Of a stretch of 42,730 nt of DNA, positions 23,301 to 31,722 are shown one piece after another. The stretch comes from a virus, in IMG/VR virus record IMGVR_UViG_3300042484_000777, positions 1 through 42,730 of that record; one strand, written 5' to 3'. A program made the translations under genes and the position numbers. Numbering within the stretch: position 1 is the stretch's first letter; the number at the start of each line of letters is the position of its first letter. Below the pieces are notes generated by a model, which worked only from the letters and a program-made list of their open reading frames with translations, did not search any database and was not told the origin of the DNA.

Positions 23301-26300
23301 TACTGGCACTACTATTGATTCTAATGACAGTTCTGGAATCACATTTACACCAATAACTACTTTTAATAGTGACGTTAACGTAGAAAATAATTTATACGTT
23401 AGAAATAAAACAACAACAAATGATTTACTAGTTGAAGGTAATTTAACAATACTAGGTACCGAAACGGTAATTAACTCTACATCATTTAGTATCACTGACG
23501 GATTGATCTATTTAGGTGAAGATAATCAATCCAATGTAATTGATTTAGGATTTGTTGCAAGTTATAATGATGGAACCTACCAACATACTGGGCTAGTAAG
23601 AGACGCCACTGACGGAAAATGGAAATTATTCAGTGGGGTTATAGATGAGCCAAGTTTAATTATAAATTTTAATCAAGCATCTTATGCAACATTAAAATTA
23701 GGCTCCCTTGAATCTAACAATATATTAGATTCTAGTTTGACTACTGGAAGAGTTGTACTAGCAGGAATAGATGGCAAATTAGAAGACAGTTCTAACCTCA
23801 CATTTAACGGATCTAATCTAGCAGTAAATGGATCTACTACAATAAGTGGTACGCTAACAGTAACAGGTGATATTGTAGGCGGCCCACTACGCACTGACGA
23901 CATACAAATTGTTGGCAATAGAATTGAAACAACCAGTTCAAATAGCAATTTTGAAATTAATACAACGGGCACAGGCACAATTGAATTACTGGCCAACAGT
24001 AAAGTTACTGGAACATTTGAAGCAACTGGTCTAAGCACACTAGCACAAGCACAAGTTAGTGATTTAATTAGTGGCAGAGTTATATATACCAGCACAAGCG
24101 GTCGTCTAGTTGACAGTCCAAGTTTAACATTTAATGGAACAACCCTAATTGTAACCGGCGATGAAACAGTCACTGGAACAGCAACCTTGGGCAATTTAGT
24201 TGTAAACGGATCTACAACATTAACTGGACCAATTACTACTAGCGACAATTTAACTGTTGGCGGAACATTATACGTAACTGGCGACATTGTAGGTGGCTCG
24301 CTACGCACATCTGACATACAAATTGTTGGCAATCGTATTGAAACAACAAGTTCAAATAGCAATTTTGAAATTAATACTGTTGGCACTGGTTCAATTGAAT
24401 TATTAACTAACTCAAATGTTACTGGAACGTTCAGTGTAAGCGAATTAAGCACACTGGCACAGGCACAAGTTACTGATTTAACTAGCGGTCGTATTACCTA
24501 TGCTGGTGCAAGTGGTCGATTGATTGATAGTGGTAATTTAACATTTAGCGGATCAACTCTAACTGTAACTGGAAATGAAACTGTAACTGGAACAGCAACA
24601 TTAGGCAGTTTATTAGTAAACGGATTTACAACATTAACTGGACCAGCAATTGCCAGTGACACGTTAACTGTTGCTGGAACACTATATGTAACTGGCGACA
24701 TTGTGGGCGGGCCATTACGCACAGATGATATACAAATTGTTGGCAATAGAATTGAGACCACGGCCACAAATAGCAATTTTGAAGTCAATACAACGGGCAC
24801 AGGCTCAATTGAATTACTTGCTGATACAAACGTAACTGGTAATTTAAATGTTAGTGGCAGTGTTGATGTTACGGGTAACATTACACTGGGTGGAAATATC
24901 CGCATTGGTGATACCACATTAGACAATGTCACAGTTGTTGCTGATTTCACCAGTGACCTAATACCAAATGCCAGCAATGAATATGACTTAGGCACAGCAA
25001 ACAAAGCATGGCGCAATGTTTACGCTGGACAAATTGACGTAGACGGTATTAGAATTGATACCACAACAATTAGCACAGTTAATTCAAATGCAAACTTGGA
25101 ATTGACACCAAGTGGCACTGGAATCGTTTACATTAACGGCACTGGTGCAATTAGAATCCCAACTGGTAATACATTTCAACGTCCAGCAACAGGCGAAGCT
25201 GGATTTATTAGATTCAACAATCAAACAAACAACATTGAAGCATGGAATGGTGTAACATTTGCTGGAATTAGCGGTGGATCAAGTAGCGATACTAACGGCG
25301 ACACATTAATTTCCTATGAAACTGGCGGAAACAACGAAGACATTATTAGATTCTTTACTGGTGTTGCTGGTCTAACAGCTGGAAGCAGTATTGGCAGTGT
25401 AGAGCAAGTACAAATTAGCAGTACTGGTCTAAATGTTATTAGAAACCTAACAGTTGGCAACGATTTTACTGTCACAGGCAATGCAACAATCAGTGAAATT
25501 ACAACTGACGATGTTCGTATCAGTGGCAACAGAATATCAACTACGCAAAGTAACAGCAATTTAGAACTAACATCAAATGGTGCAGGATTCGTTTTAGTTC
25601 AAGACACACTAAATGTAACTGAAAACTTATCAGTCACAGGTATTAGTACACTGACAAGTGCTGTCATAGATAATGTAACAATTAACAATGATTTAACAGT
25701 TACGGGCAATGCAACAATCAGTGAAATTACAACTGACGATGTTCGTATCAGTGGCAACAGAATATCAACAACACAAAGTAACAGCAATTTAGAACTAACA
25801 TCAAATGGTACAGGAGTAGTTTCTGTACAGGACACACTGAGTGTAGCAGAAGATTTGTCAGTAACGGGCACTAGCACATTAGCAAGAGCCAATGTAAGCG
25901 ACTTAACAGATGGTAGAATTACCTATGCTGGTGCTAGTGGTCGCTTAAAAGACAGTGCAAATTTAGCGTTCAACGGCACAACACTGGCATTAACTGGTAA
26001 TCAAACAATTAGTGGCACATTAACTGTTGGTGGAGTGGATGTTAGCGGAGCCGCATCATTTGATAATGTTGCAATTACTGAATTATTGGTAAATGGACGC
26101 ATACACATATACGATAACGTCATTGAAAACACATTAACCAATGATGATTTAATAATTCGTGCAAACGGAACTGGTAGAGTTATCATTGATGGTGCTGGAA
26201 CTTCAGAAGGTTCTGGAAATATCTACGCAACCGATCCTTTACTAACTTTAAACAGCGCCAAAACAACAAGCAACACATATGATAGCGGTATTATTATTGA

Positions 26301-27249
26301 ACGCGGCACTGACATTAACGTTGGTTTAATTTGGGACGAAAGCGAAGACCAGTTTGCATTTATAAGAACAATTGAACAAGGTACTGTAAAAGGCAATGTT
26401 GCTATTACTGGCTACCAAGATTTAACTGTTGGCACTGTAAAACTCAATAGTGAAACTGCAAGTAAAGTTACTTTCACTGATGCAAGCAAGTATGTAAGAA
26501 GTTTAGATACTGGAACTACTGCTTACGTTGATGGCGTTATTAAATTTAACACTGGAGCACAGGCAGCAATCCCAACTGGATCAACTGCACAACGTCCAGC
26601 AAGCCCACAAGAAGGCACAATACGTTATAACACAACTGTTCAACAGTTTGAAGGTTATGCAGACAGCAGTTGGCAAGCAATGGGATTTGGTGCAGGCACT
26701 GCTCCAAGCTATCAAGGCTTTTTGGCAGATGGTACACAGTTTGAATTTACACTAAATCAAGTGCCGCTAAGTAGCGCAGGTATTATTGTGGCAATTAACG
26801 GCGTTGTTCAAGAACCAGAAATTGCCTACACAGTTGATAATGCAATTTTACGCTTTATTGATGATACAAGCACAGTGGTTGCACCAGATGTTGGTGACAG
26901 AATTGACGTAAGATTCCTAAGTAAGCCAGCAGTAAGCACAGTTAGAACCAGTAACTTTACTGGTGACGATACTACAACAGCATTTGATACTGGCTATACT
27001 ATTGGCAGTATTGAAACAGTGTTAGTATTTGTCAACAGCATTTATCAAGACACAGATGTTTACTCAGTAAGTGGTAGATCTGTTGTATTTGACGAAGCTC
27101 CATATCAAGACGATAGAGTTAACATTGTTAATATCACAACAATAGTAGCACCAGATTTACCAACAAAAACTTACGTGGACCAACAGATAACTCAGGTAAG
27201 TAATACTGCTACAGACGATGCCATAGCATTTGCAATAGCACTAGGATAA
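20347..27249 (+). CDS. Giant repeat tail fibre (2300 residues)
   Basis: The N-terminus (MAIGRISGPLLKEDLLRDEV) is probably the attachment part. Residues ~236-1580 contain seven copies of a module beginning TLYVTGDIVGGPLRTDDIQI then VGNRIETTSSNSNFEIN. Copies come in two types, one continuing with LSTLAQAQ-SDLTSGR, the other with ITLGGNIRIGDTTLD. Two shorter tandem repeats follow (residues ~1710-1820). Near 2070 is the IPTGSTAQRP/IRYN module, then two beta modules with INGVVQ and VNSIYQ, and a C-terminus with LPTKTYVDQQI. There is no S74 chaperone domain. The repeats are beta-rich and suggest a long fibre shaft, likely trimeric. It follows a late promoter and a strong AAGGAG site. The call as a fibre is confident; the receptor is unknown. 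Confidence 0.85.
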   Translation: MAIGRISGPLLKEDLLRDEVNLAFETNLLYLDVNTHAADVASNPLDSTLWTGNIGIRNTNPAYPLDITGTLRATNIRGGLLDIDNVNINGNTITTSVGGLILDTATNSDNVTINSDVLINGNLHATGSITADGSLTLGDANTDNVVFAADINSDFYPNITDTYNLGGTSKRWNKAHLAIAEIGDVYVSSSTVTSSLTNGNLNLNSNGSGFVVINGSLTISSNGTVSLPRDITVGGNLTVVGDIIGGPLRTDDIQIVGNRIETTSSNSNFEINTVGTGSIELLANSNVTGTFGVSGLSTLAQAQISDLTSGRVTYASTSGRLVDSGNLTFSGTTLTVTGNETVTGLATLAQAQVSDLTSGRVTFAGTSGRLQDSSALTFANGTLTVGTSVSVSGTGGDITMTGGNITGVGNISTVGLSVSNNATISGTLYVTGDIVGGPLRTDDIQIVGNRIETTSSNSNFEINTVGTGTIELLANSNVTGTFGVSGLSTLAQAQITDLTSGRVTYASTSGRLIDSANFTFNGFTLTVTGDETVTGTATVGNLVVNGSTTLSGPIATNDNLTVGGTLYVTGDIVGGPLRTDDIQIVGNRIETTATNSNFEVNTVGTGSIELLANTNVTGNLGVSGNVDVTGNITLGGNIRIGDTTLDTINVVADFTSDLVPDVGNSFDLGTGTKPWRVIYAAEFNNGVIRIDDNIITTTVSNANLDLRANGTGNIVLANHVTVEGVTSTGATGTRQFVFDTSPTISGATLTNHVTVEGVTSTGATGTGNIVFSASPTVTGTLTITGNQTVTGTITTNNLTVNDNATVSGTLYVTGDIVGGPLRTDDIQIVGNRIETTATNSNFEVNTTGTGTIELLADTNVTGNLNVSGSIDVVGDITLGGNIRIGDTTLDSVTVVADFTSDLIPNTSNEYDLGTSAKQWRVLNAAEFNNGVIRIDDNTIKTTVSNANLELDTNGTGSIELQSNTNITGNITVSGGTTSTINGITITGTTIDSNDSSGITFTPITTFNSDVNVENNLYVRNKTTTNDLLVEGNLTILGTETVINSTSFSITDGLIYLGEDNQSNVIDLGFVASYNDGTYQHTGLVRDATDGKWKLFSGVIDEPSLIINFNQASYATLKLGSLESNNILDSSLTTGRVVLAGIDGKLEDSSNLTFNGSNLAVNGSTTISGTLTVTGDIVGGPLRTDDIQIVGNRIETTSSNSNFEINTTGTGTIELLANSKVTGTFEATGLSTLAQAQVSDLISGRVIYTSTSGRLVDSPSLTFNGTTLIVTGDETVTGTATLGNLVVNGSTTLTGPITTSDNLTVGGTLYVTGDIVGGSLRTSDIQIVGNRIETTSSNSNFEINTVGTGSIELLTNSNVTGTFSVSELSTLAQAQVTDLTSGRITYAGASGRLIDSGNLTFSGSTLTVTGNETVTGTATLGSLLVNGFTTLTGPAIASDTLTVAGTLYVTGDIVGGPLRTDDIQIVGNRIETTATNSNFEVNTTGTGSIELLADTNVTGNLNVSGSVDVTGNITLGGNIRIGDTTLDNVTVVADFTSDLIPNASNEYDLGTANKAWRNVYAGQIDVDGIRIDTTTISTVNSNANLELTPSGTGIVYINGTGAIRIPTGNTFQRPATGEAGFIRFNNQTNNIEAWNGVTFAGISGGSSSDTNGDTLISYETGGNNEDIIRFFTGVAGLTAGSSIGSVEQVQISSTGLNVIRNLTVGNDFTVTGNATISEITTDDVRISGNRISTTQSNSNLELTSNGAGFVLVQDTLNVTENLSVTGISTLTSAVIDNVTINNDLTVTGNATISEITTDDVRISGNRISTTQSNSNLELTSNGTGVVSVQDTLSVAEDLSVTGTSTLARANVSDLTDGRITYAGASGRLKDSANLAFNGTTLALTGNQTISGTLTVGGVDVSGAASFDNVAITELLVNGRIHIYDNVIENTLTNDDLIIRANGTGRVIIDGAGTSEGSGNIYATDPLLTLNSAKTTSNTYDSGIIIERGTDINVGLIWDESEDQFAFIRTIEQGTVKGNVAITGYQDLTVGTVKLNSETASKVTFTDASKYVRSLDTGTTAYVDGVIKFNTGAQAAIPTGSTAQRPASPQEGTIRYNTTVQQFEGYADSSWQAMGFGAGTAPSYQGFLADGTQFEFTLNQVPLSSAGIIVAINGVVQEPEIAYTVDNAILRFIDDTSTVVAPDVGDRIDVRFLSKPAVSTVRTSNFTGDDTTTAFDTGYTIGSIETVLVFVNSIYQDTDVYSVSGRSVVFDEAPYQDDRVNIVNITTIVAPDLPTKTYVDQQITQVSNTATDDAIAFAIALG
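21052..25092 (+). repeat. Seven-copy DNA repeat inside the giant fibre
   Basis: The module starts at about 21052, 21625, 22039, 22771, 23851, 24265 and 24679. The spacing 21625-22039, 23851-24265 and 24265-24679 is exactly 414 bases (138 codons). Copies share long near-identical stretches around GATATTGTAGGTGGTCCATT and differ mainly at third positions, so they can recombine or slip. Confidence 0.85.
25477..25809 (+). repeat. Two 105-bp near-identical direct repeats
   Basis: Positions 25477-25581 and 25705-25809 (228 bases apart) differ at only two of 105 bases. They encode the GNATISEITTDDVRISGNR module twice. The near identity including third positions points to a recent duplication or gene conversion. 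Confidence 0.9.
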
Positions 27250-27252
27250 AAA

Positions 27253-27585
27253 ATGTCAAATCAATTTAATAAAACGCTGAATACAAACATAGGAACTACA
27301 GAAACTACTGTGTACTCTACTGGAGCAACAACAAGAGCTACGGTTATTGGCATCAACATTGCAAATACCACAACAAATACTGTTTATGTGGATATAAAGT
27401 TGCGAGATGAAACCAGTACATCAGGATATATTGTAAAAGGTGCTGAGATTCCAGCAGGAAGTGCATTGGCCGCAATGGGCGGAGATCAAAAACTAGTCAT
27501 GGAACCCCTAAACTATTTGTTGGTCAATAGTGACACCGCTGCCAGCATAGATGTTATCGTATCAGTATTGGAGATCATATCATGA
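27253..27585 (+). CDS. Small beta-rich virion protein
   Basis: A 110-residue protein beginning MSNQFNKTLNTNIGTTETTV. Its beta strands are arranged around an IPAGSALAAMGGDQK turn, and it ends with DVIVSVLEI. This resembles in plan the 106-residue protein at 19392. Such proteins sit between fibre genes in T4-like aquatic phages, probably as connectors; no known function. It starts 3 bases after the giant fibre stop and its stop overlaps the next ATG (ATGA), so the group is co-translated. Confidence 0.75.
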   Translation: MSNQFNKTLNTNIGTTETTVYSTGATTRATVIGINIANTTTNTVYVDIKLRDETSTSGYIVKGAEIPAGSALAAMGGDQKLVMEPLNYLLVNSDTAASIDVIVSVLEIIS

Positions 27586-27932
27586 GTAACTACATAGGAA
27601 CTGCACCGGTCCCAAAAGAACTTAAAAAATTCTTTTACAAGTTGACCAGGAACGCAAATCAAGAATTAATTTATACCAAAGTGGCAATTGATTCTGACTC
27701 AGCCGCAAATATTGTGGTAAACGATCCTGATCTTCGTGTGGGAACTGAGCAACACGCTTTTCAAGGGTTCGATACTGACTATGTGGTTATTAACACAGAT
27801 GCAAATCATGAAATTGTGGACGCGGCATTGGGAGTATCGCAGTACAAGGTGCGAAATGACGACATCAACTATTATGTTGATGAAAACGGTAATTTAATCG
27901 CACGTATAAACCAAACATATAGTTATTCGTAA
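27582..27932 (+). CDS. Small fibre-associated protein, paralogue of the 41934 gene
   Basis: A 116-residue protein starting MSNYIGTAPVPKELKKFFYK. Its C-terminal end INYYVDENGNLIARINQTYS matches the end of the 123-residue protein at 41934 (YY-x-D-x-x-G, then R-x-N-x-x-Y-x-Y), though the rest differs. Both are followed, after a short gap, by a gene starting MADF-x-LGR. It is therefore part of a duplicated cassette. Likely a fibre connector; family not recognised. Confidence 0.72.
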   Translation: MSNYIGTAPVPKELKKFFYKLTRNANQELIYTKVAIDSDSAANIVVNDPDLRVGTEQHAFQGFDTDYVVINTDANHEIVDAALGVSQYKVRNDDINYYVDENGNLIARINQTYSYS

Positions 27933-27935
27933 CTT

Positions 27936-27943
27936 GATAAATA
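27936..27943 (+). promoter_or_regulatory. Late promoter candidate (GATAAATA)
   Basis: GATAAATA lies 20 bases before the ATG at 27963, giving a short leader with an AAGGA ribosome site. It separates the giant-fibre transcript from the 1252-residue fibre. Confidence 0.55.
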
Positions 27944-27962
27944 TCAACAAGGACTAAACAAA

Positions 27963-30900
27963 ATGGCAGATTTTAACCTAGGTAGACTTAGATTTGTATG
28001 GAAAGGCAACTGGGCCTTGGGTACAGCATATGTACGAGATGATGTCGTAAAATTCGGCGGATCGTCTTATGTTTGCGTAACCGCACATACCAGTGTAACT
28101 TCATTTGCTACAAACAGTAGCAAGTTTGAGCTTATGACTGAGGGCGGTACACCCACAACTACCTTGGGTGATATATCATATCGAGGATCAAGTGCTGATC
28201 AAAGGTTGGCCATTGGCACAACTGGACAAGCACTACTGGTTAGTAGTTCAGGTATCCCAGCTTGGACAGGTCTAGTTGAAGCACAAAATGTTTACTACGT
28301 CAGCGAAGACGGTAGTGATGCAAATGATGGTAAGAATTTAAACAAAGCCTTTAGAACTATCAAGTATGCTTGCAGTCAAGTAGTTGGACCTGCTGTGATA
28401 CAGGTCAAAACAGGTGTTTATCAAGAACAATTGCCGCTGGTAGTACCTGCTGGTGTTAGTGTTATCGGTGACAGTCAAAGAACCACTGAAATACAGCCAG
28501 TAAATATCTCAGCAACTGGTGCAACTCGTGTGGCCACAACTGGCGCTGGTACTAGTACAACAATCATTGTACAAAATAGTCAAACAACTGGTAATGAATG
28601 GCAAGTGGGTGCAACATTAAGCGGTACAGGAATTGGCGGCACTGTTACAATTACATCCATTGCAACCAATACACCAACAAGTGGCTTTACCACACTCACT
28701 GTGAGTTTCACAAGCCAAGCAGTCACTGCTGGCACAGTAACTATAATAAGCAATTACAGTGAAGGCACAATGTGGCAGTTGAGCAACGGTGCGTTGTTAC
28801 ACAAGATGTTTTTTACTGGCATGACTGGCTTTAGTCCAAGTTTGTCAGCCCCAGAAGATATACGTGAAGCCACAATCAAAGGTGTGTACGTAGCATTAAA
28901 CCCAGACAGCCCTATAACAAGTAAAAGTCCCTATGTGTTAGAATGTAGCAGTTTCAGTACAGGTGGTATTGGTGCTGTAGTTGATGGTGACGTACATGCC
29001 ACTGGCAACAAGTCAATCGTGTTTCACGCATACACTTGTATCAACAGTGATGGTGTAGGATTTTGGGTCAATGGACAAGGCAAAGCAGAAATTGTTTCAT
29101 GCTTTACTTATTTCTGCTGGTTTGGTTACACAACAACCAATGGCGGTAAGATTCGATCACTAAGTGGTAACAACAGTTACGGTCGATATGGTGTAGTCAG
29201 TAAGGGATTTGATGTCACAGAGACAACAATTGATGGAACTGTATATGGCAATCAATTGGAACACACGGCTCTAAGTAGAGTAGGTGAATTCACAGTCAAC
29301 GAAACAATTACTGGTGCATCAAGTGGTGCAGTTGGTACTATAACCAATGTGCAAACTGGTGCTAATAAATTATATTACAAAATTACCAGTGGTACGTTTA
29401 CAGCTGGTGAAACAATTACTGGTAGTACTAGTGGCGCAACAGCAACTATTGCCACTGGCGGAGTAACTGGACAAAAAGGCTTTGTACTTGTACTAACTGG
29501 GCTAGCCAGTGAGCCAAAAATTGGTGGATCAATTGAATTTACTACTGGTGACACCGGCAGTTATGTGATAAAGGCTGTAAGTGGCACTTATGTAAACAGT
29601 TCAAGTAGAATAATAGTGTCGCTTGCGGGTGAAAAAGTAACGGCCAGTACTGATGGTACTGCATTTAAGATTCGTTATGCATTCAGTCAATCAAGACTTA
29701 CTGGACATGACTTTTTAAGCATTGGCACTGGTAATGCAACACAGACCAATTACCCAGGCACGCCAAGTCTATTGCCAAGTCAAGCAAACGAAGTTATTGA
29801 AACGTATCCAGGTCGTGTGTTCTATGTAAGTACCGACCAAGACGGTAACTTTAGAGTAGGTGATTACTTCAAAGTTGACCAAGCAACTGGTAGTGCTACA
29901 CTTAATGCCAACGCTTTTGACTTATCTGGATTGACAAGTTTACGTTTAGGATCAATTGGTGCGCAATTAGGCGAGCTGGTTAGTGAATTTTCAAGCGATG
30001 ACACGCTAAGTGGTAATAGTAATTCAGCTGTGCCAACAGAAGCGGCTGTTAGAAATTACTTTCCACAGGTAGCAACAAACATTATTCCTAGTAATGACAA
30101 TAGTCAAGACTTAGGTAGTCCAAGCAAACGTTGGGCACACGTATACGTTGGTCCTGGAAGCGTAACCATTGGCACATTAACCTTAACAGACAATAGCGGT
30201 GCATTTACAGTTAGCAGTTCAACAGCTACACCGCCAACACTAAGCGTTCCAGAAATAAACACTGGCAGTGTTCGTTACTTCCAAAACAACATCATCGGTG
30301 GAAACAGTAACGAAGATATCATTATTGACACCAGTGGTACTGGTAAGTTACAAGTTTTAGCTGATTTAAATATGACTGGCACACTAAGTGGACCAGCTAC
30401 ATTCAATATTGACCCAGCGGCAGTGGGAGATAATACAGGTACTGTTGTTATCAAAGGCAATTTGCAAGTGGACGGCACAACAACCACAGTTAATTCAACA
30501 ACATTGACTGTTGCTGATAAAAATATTGTGTTAGGTAGTGGCGCTGCCAATGATGCGGCAGCTGATGGATCAGGTATCACTGTAGAATCTGGTGATGGTA
30601 ACAAAACACTTAACTGGGTTGACGCTACAGATGCATGGACATCAAGTGAAGATTTTAATTTATTAACTGGCAAAAGTTATGAAATTGCTGGTACTGTTGT
30701 ATTATCAAGTAGCGAAGTATTGGGTACACCAACTACAGCAACTCTTGCTGGAGCAGCCACAACATTAGGCATTGGTGGATCAAGCGGTACCGTAACAATT
30801 GGCAACGCAACAATTACTGCCACAAACGCAACATCACTAAACTTAAATGGTGCAAGTCCAAGTATCACCACTAGTAGTAATGGTACTGCCAGTGTGTTTA

Positions 30901-31721
30901 CAACAAATGCCTTAACTGGTAACTTGTTCAGCGCGGCAACTACAATAACATTGGGTTATAACAGCACAGCTGGATCGACGATTAATATTTCAACTGGTGC
31001 AGTTGGGTCAGGTAATACCAAAACAGTCAACATAGGTACTGGAGCGGCAGCAGGATCTACTACAACTGTCAACATTGGCTCAAGTACTGGCACAGCAACA
31101 GCACAAGTGTATGGTAAGTTGGCCATAATGGGATCAAGTACTGGCAGTGTTGGACTTCAAGCGGCAGCAAGTGCTGGATCAGCAACATACATACTACCTA
31201 ATGCATTGCCTGGAACTAGTGGATTTGCACTGGTCAGTGATACCAGTGGTAATATGAGTTGGGCGGCAGCTGGTGCAGCCATTACCACTGACACAAGTAC
31301 AACTACATTGTATCCCGCAATGAGTACAAGTACTAGCGGAAACTTCACAGCGGCCAAAGTAAACACTGGAATTACATTTAATGGCACAACTGGTGTACTA
31401 ACTACCAGCGGTGGCTTTGTTGAAAGTTCAAGTATAGCGTTAAAAGAAAATGTAAATCCAATTACTGGCGCATTAGACGCAATTATGAGTCTAGTTGGTG
31501 TTACATATGATCGTAAAGATGGTAGTAAACAGAATGAAGCTGGTTTAATTGCTGAAGCAGTGGAACAAGTTATTCCAAATATTGTAAGCAAGGATGCAAA
31601 TGGCAACGCTGAAGGTATTTACTACTCAAAACTAACAGCATACCTAGTAGAAGCTATTAAATCTCTAAAAGCTGAGATAGATCCGCTTAAGGAAGAAATT
31701 AAGAAGTTAAAGGGAGAGTAA
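27963..31721 (+). CDS. Tail fibre with beta-helix and C-terminal S74-type chaperone
   Basis: The 1252-residue protein starts MADFNLGRLRFVWKGNW. Residues ~1-60 resemble a small carbohydrate-binding module (W-x-G-x-W then Y-x-x-DDVV then YVCVTAH). Residues ~110-310 look like a beta-helix with an IKYACSQVVGPAVIQVKTG start. The middle is Gly/Thr/Ser-rich beta repeats, including a GNLQVDGTTTTVNSTTLTV block near residue 835. The last 98 residues, from about 1155, form a peptidase S74/endosialidase chaperone-type domain (SSIALKENVNPI, later GLIAEAVEQVIPN, a YSKL motif and a coiled-coil end). In known fibres this domain aids trimer folding and cuts itself off before the Ser, with a nearby Lys. A paralogous copy begins at 42319. 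Confidence 0.85.
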   Translation: MADFNLGRLRFVWKGNWALGTAYVRDDVVKFGGSSYVCVTAHTSVTSFATNSSKFELMTEGGTPTTTLGDISYRGSSADQRLAIGTTGQALLVSSSGIPAWTGLVEAQNVYYVSEDGSDANDGKNLNKAFRTIKYACSQVVGPAVIQVKTGVYQEQLPLVVPAGVSVIGDSQRTTEIQPVNISATGATRVATTGAGTSTTIIVQNSQTTGNEWQVGATLSGTGIGGTVTITSIATNTPTSGFTTLTVSFTSQAVTAGTVTIISNYSEGTMWQLSNGALLHKMFFTGMTGFSPSLSAPEDIREATIKGVYVALNPDSPITSKSPYVLECSSFSTGGIGAVVDGDVHATGNKSIVFHAYTCINSDGVGFWVNGQGKAEIVSCFTYFCWFGYTTTNGGKIRSLSGNNSYGRYGVVSKGFDVTETTIDGTVYGNQLEHTALSRVGEFTVNETITGASSGAVGTITNVQTGANKLYYKITSGTFTAGETITGSTSGATATIATGGVTGQKGFVLVLTGLASEPKIGGSIEFTTGDTGSYVIKAVSGTYVNSSSRIIVSLAGEKVTASTDGTAFKIRYAFSQSRLTGHDFLSIGTGNATQTNYPGTPSLLPSQANEVIETYPGRVFYVSTDQDGNFRVGDYFKVDQATGSATLNANAFDLSGLTSLRLGSIGAQLGELVSEFSSDDTLSGNSNSAVPTEAAVRNYFPQVATNIIPSNDNSQDLGSPSKRWAHVYVGPGSVTIGTLTLTDNSGAFTVSSSTATPPTLSVPEINTGSVRYFQNNIIGGNSNEDIIIDTSGTGKLQVLADLNMTGTLSGPATFNIDPAAVGDNTGTVVIKGNLQVDGTTTTVNSTTLTVADKNIVLGSGAANDAAADGSGITVESGDGNKTLNWVDATDAWTSSEDFNLLTGKSYEIAGTVVLSSSEVLGTPTTATLAGAATTLGIGGSSGTVTIGNATITATNATSLNLNGASPSITTSSNGTASVFTTNALTGNLFSAATTITLGYNSTAGSTINISTGAVGSGNTKTVNIGTGAAAGSTTTVNIGSSTGTATAQVYGKLAIMGSSTGSVGLQAAASAGSATYILPNALPGTSGFALVSDTSGNMSWAAAGAAITTDTSTTTLYPAMSTSTSGNFTAAKVNTGITFNGTTGVLTTSGGFVESSSIALKENVNPITGALDAIMSLVGVTYDRKDGSKQNEAGLIAEAVEQVIPNIVSKDANGNAEGIYYSKLTAYLVEAIKSLKAEIDPLKEEIKKLKGE

Positions 31722-31722
31722 A

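Noticed and set aside
21456-25016. Long minus-strand frames opposite the giant fibre
   Set aside because: They repeat with the fibre modules and are low-complexity Pro/Leu/Val shadows without ribosome sites.
21052-25809. CRISPR array
   Set aside because: The repeats are long coding modules with 228-1080-base spacing, not short repeats with unique spacers.
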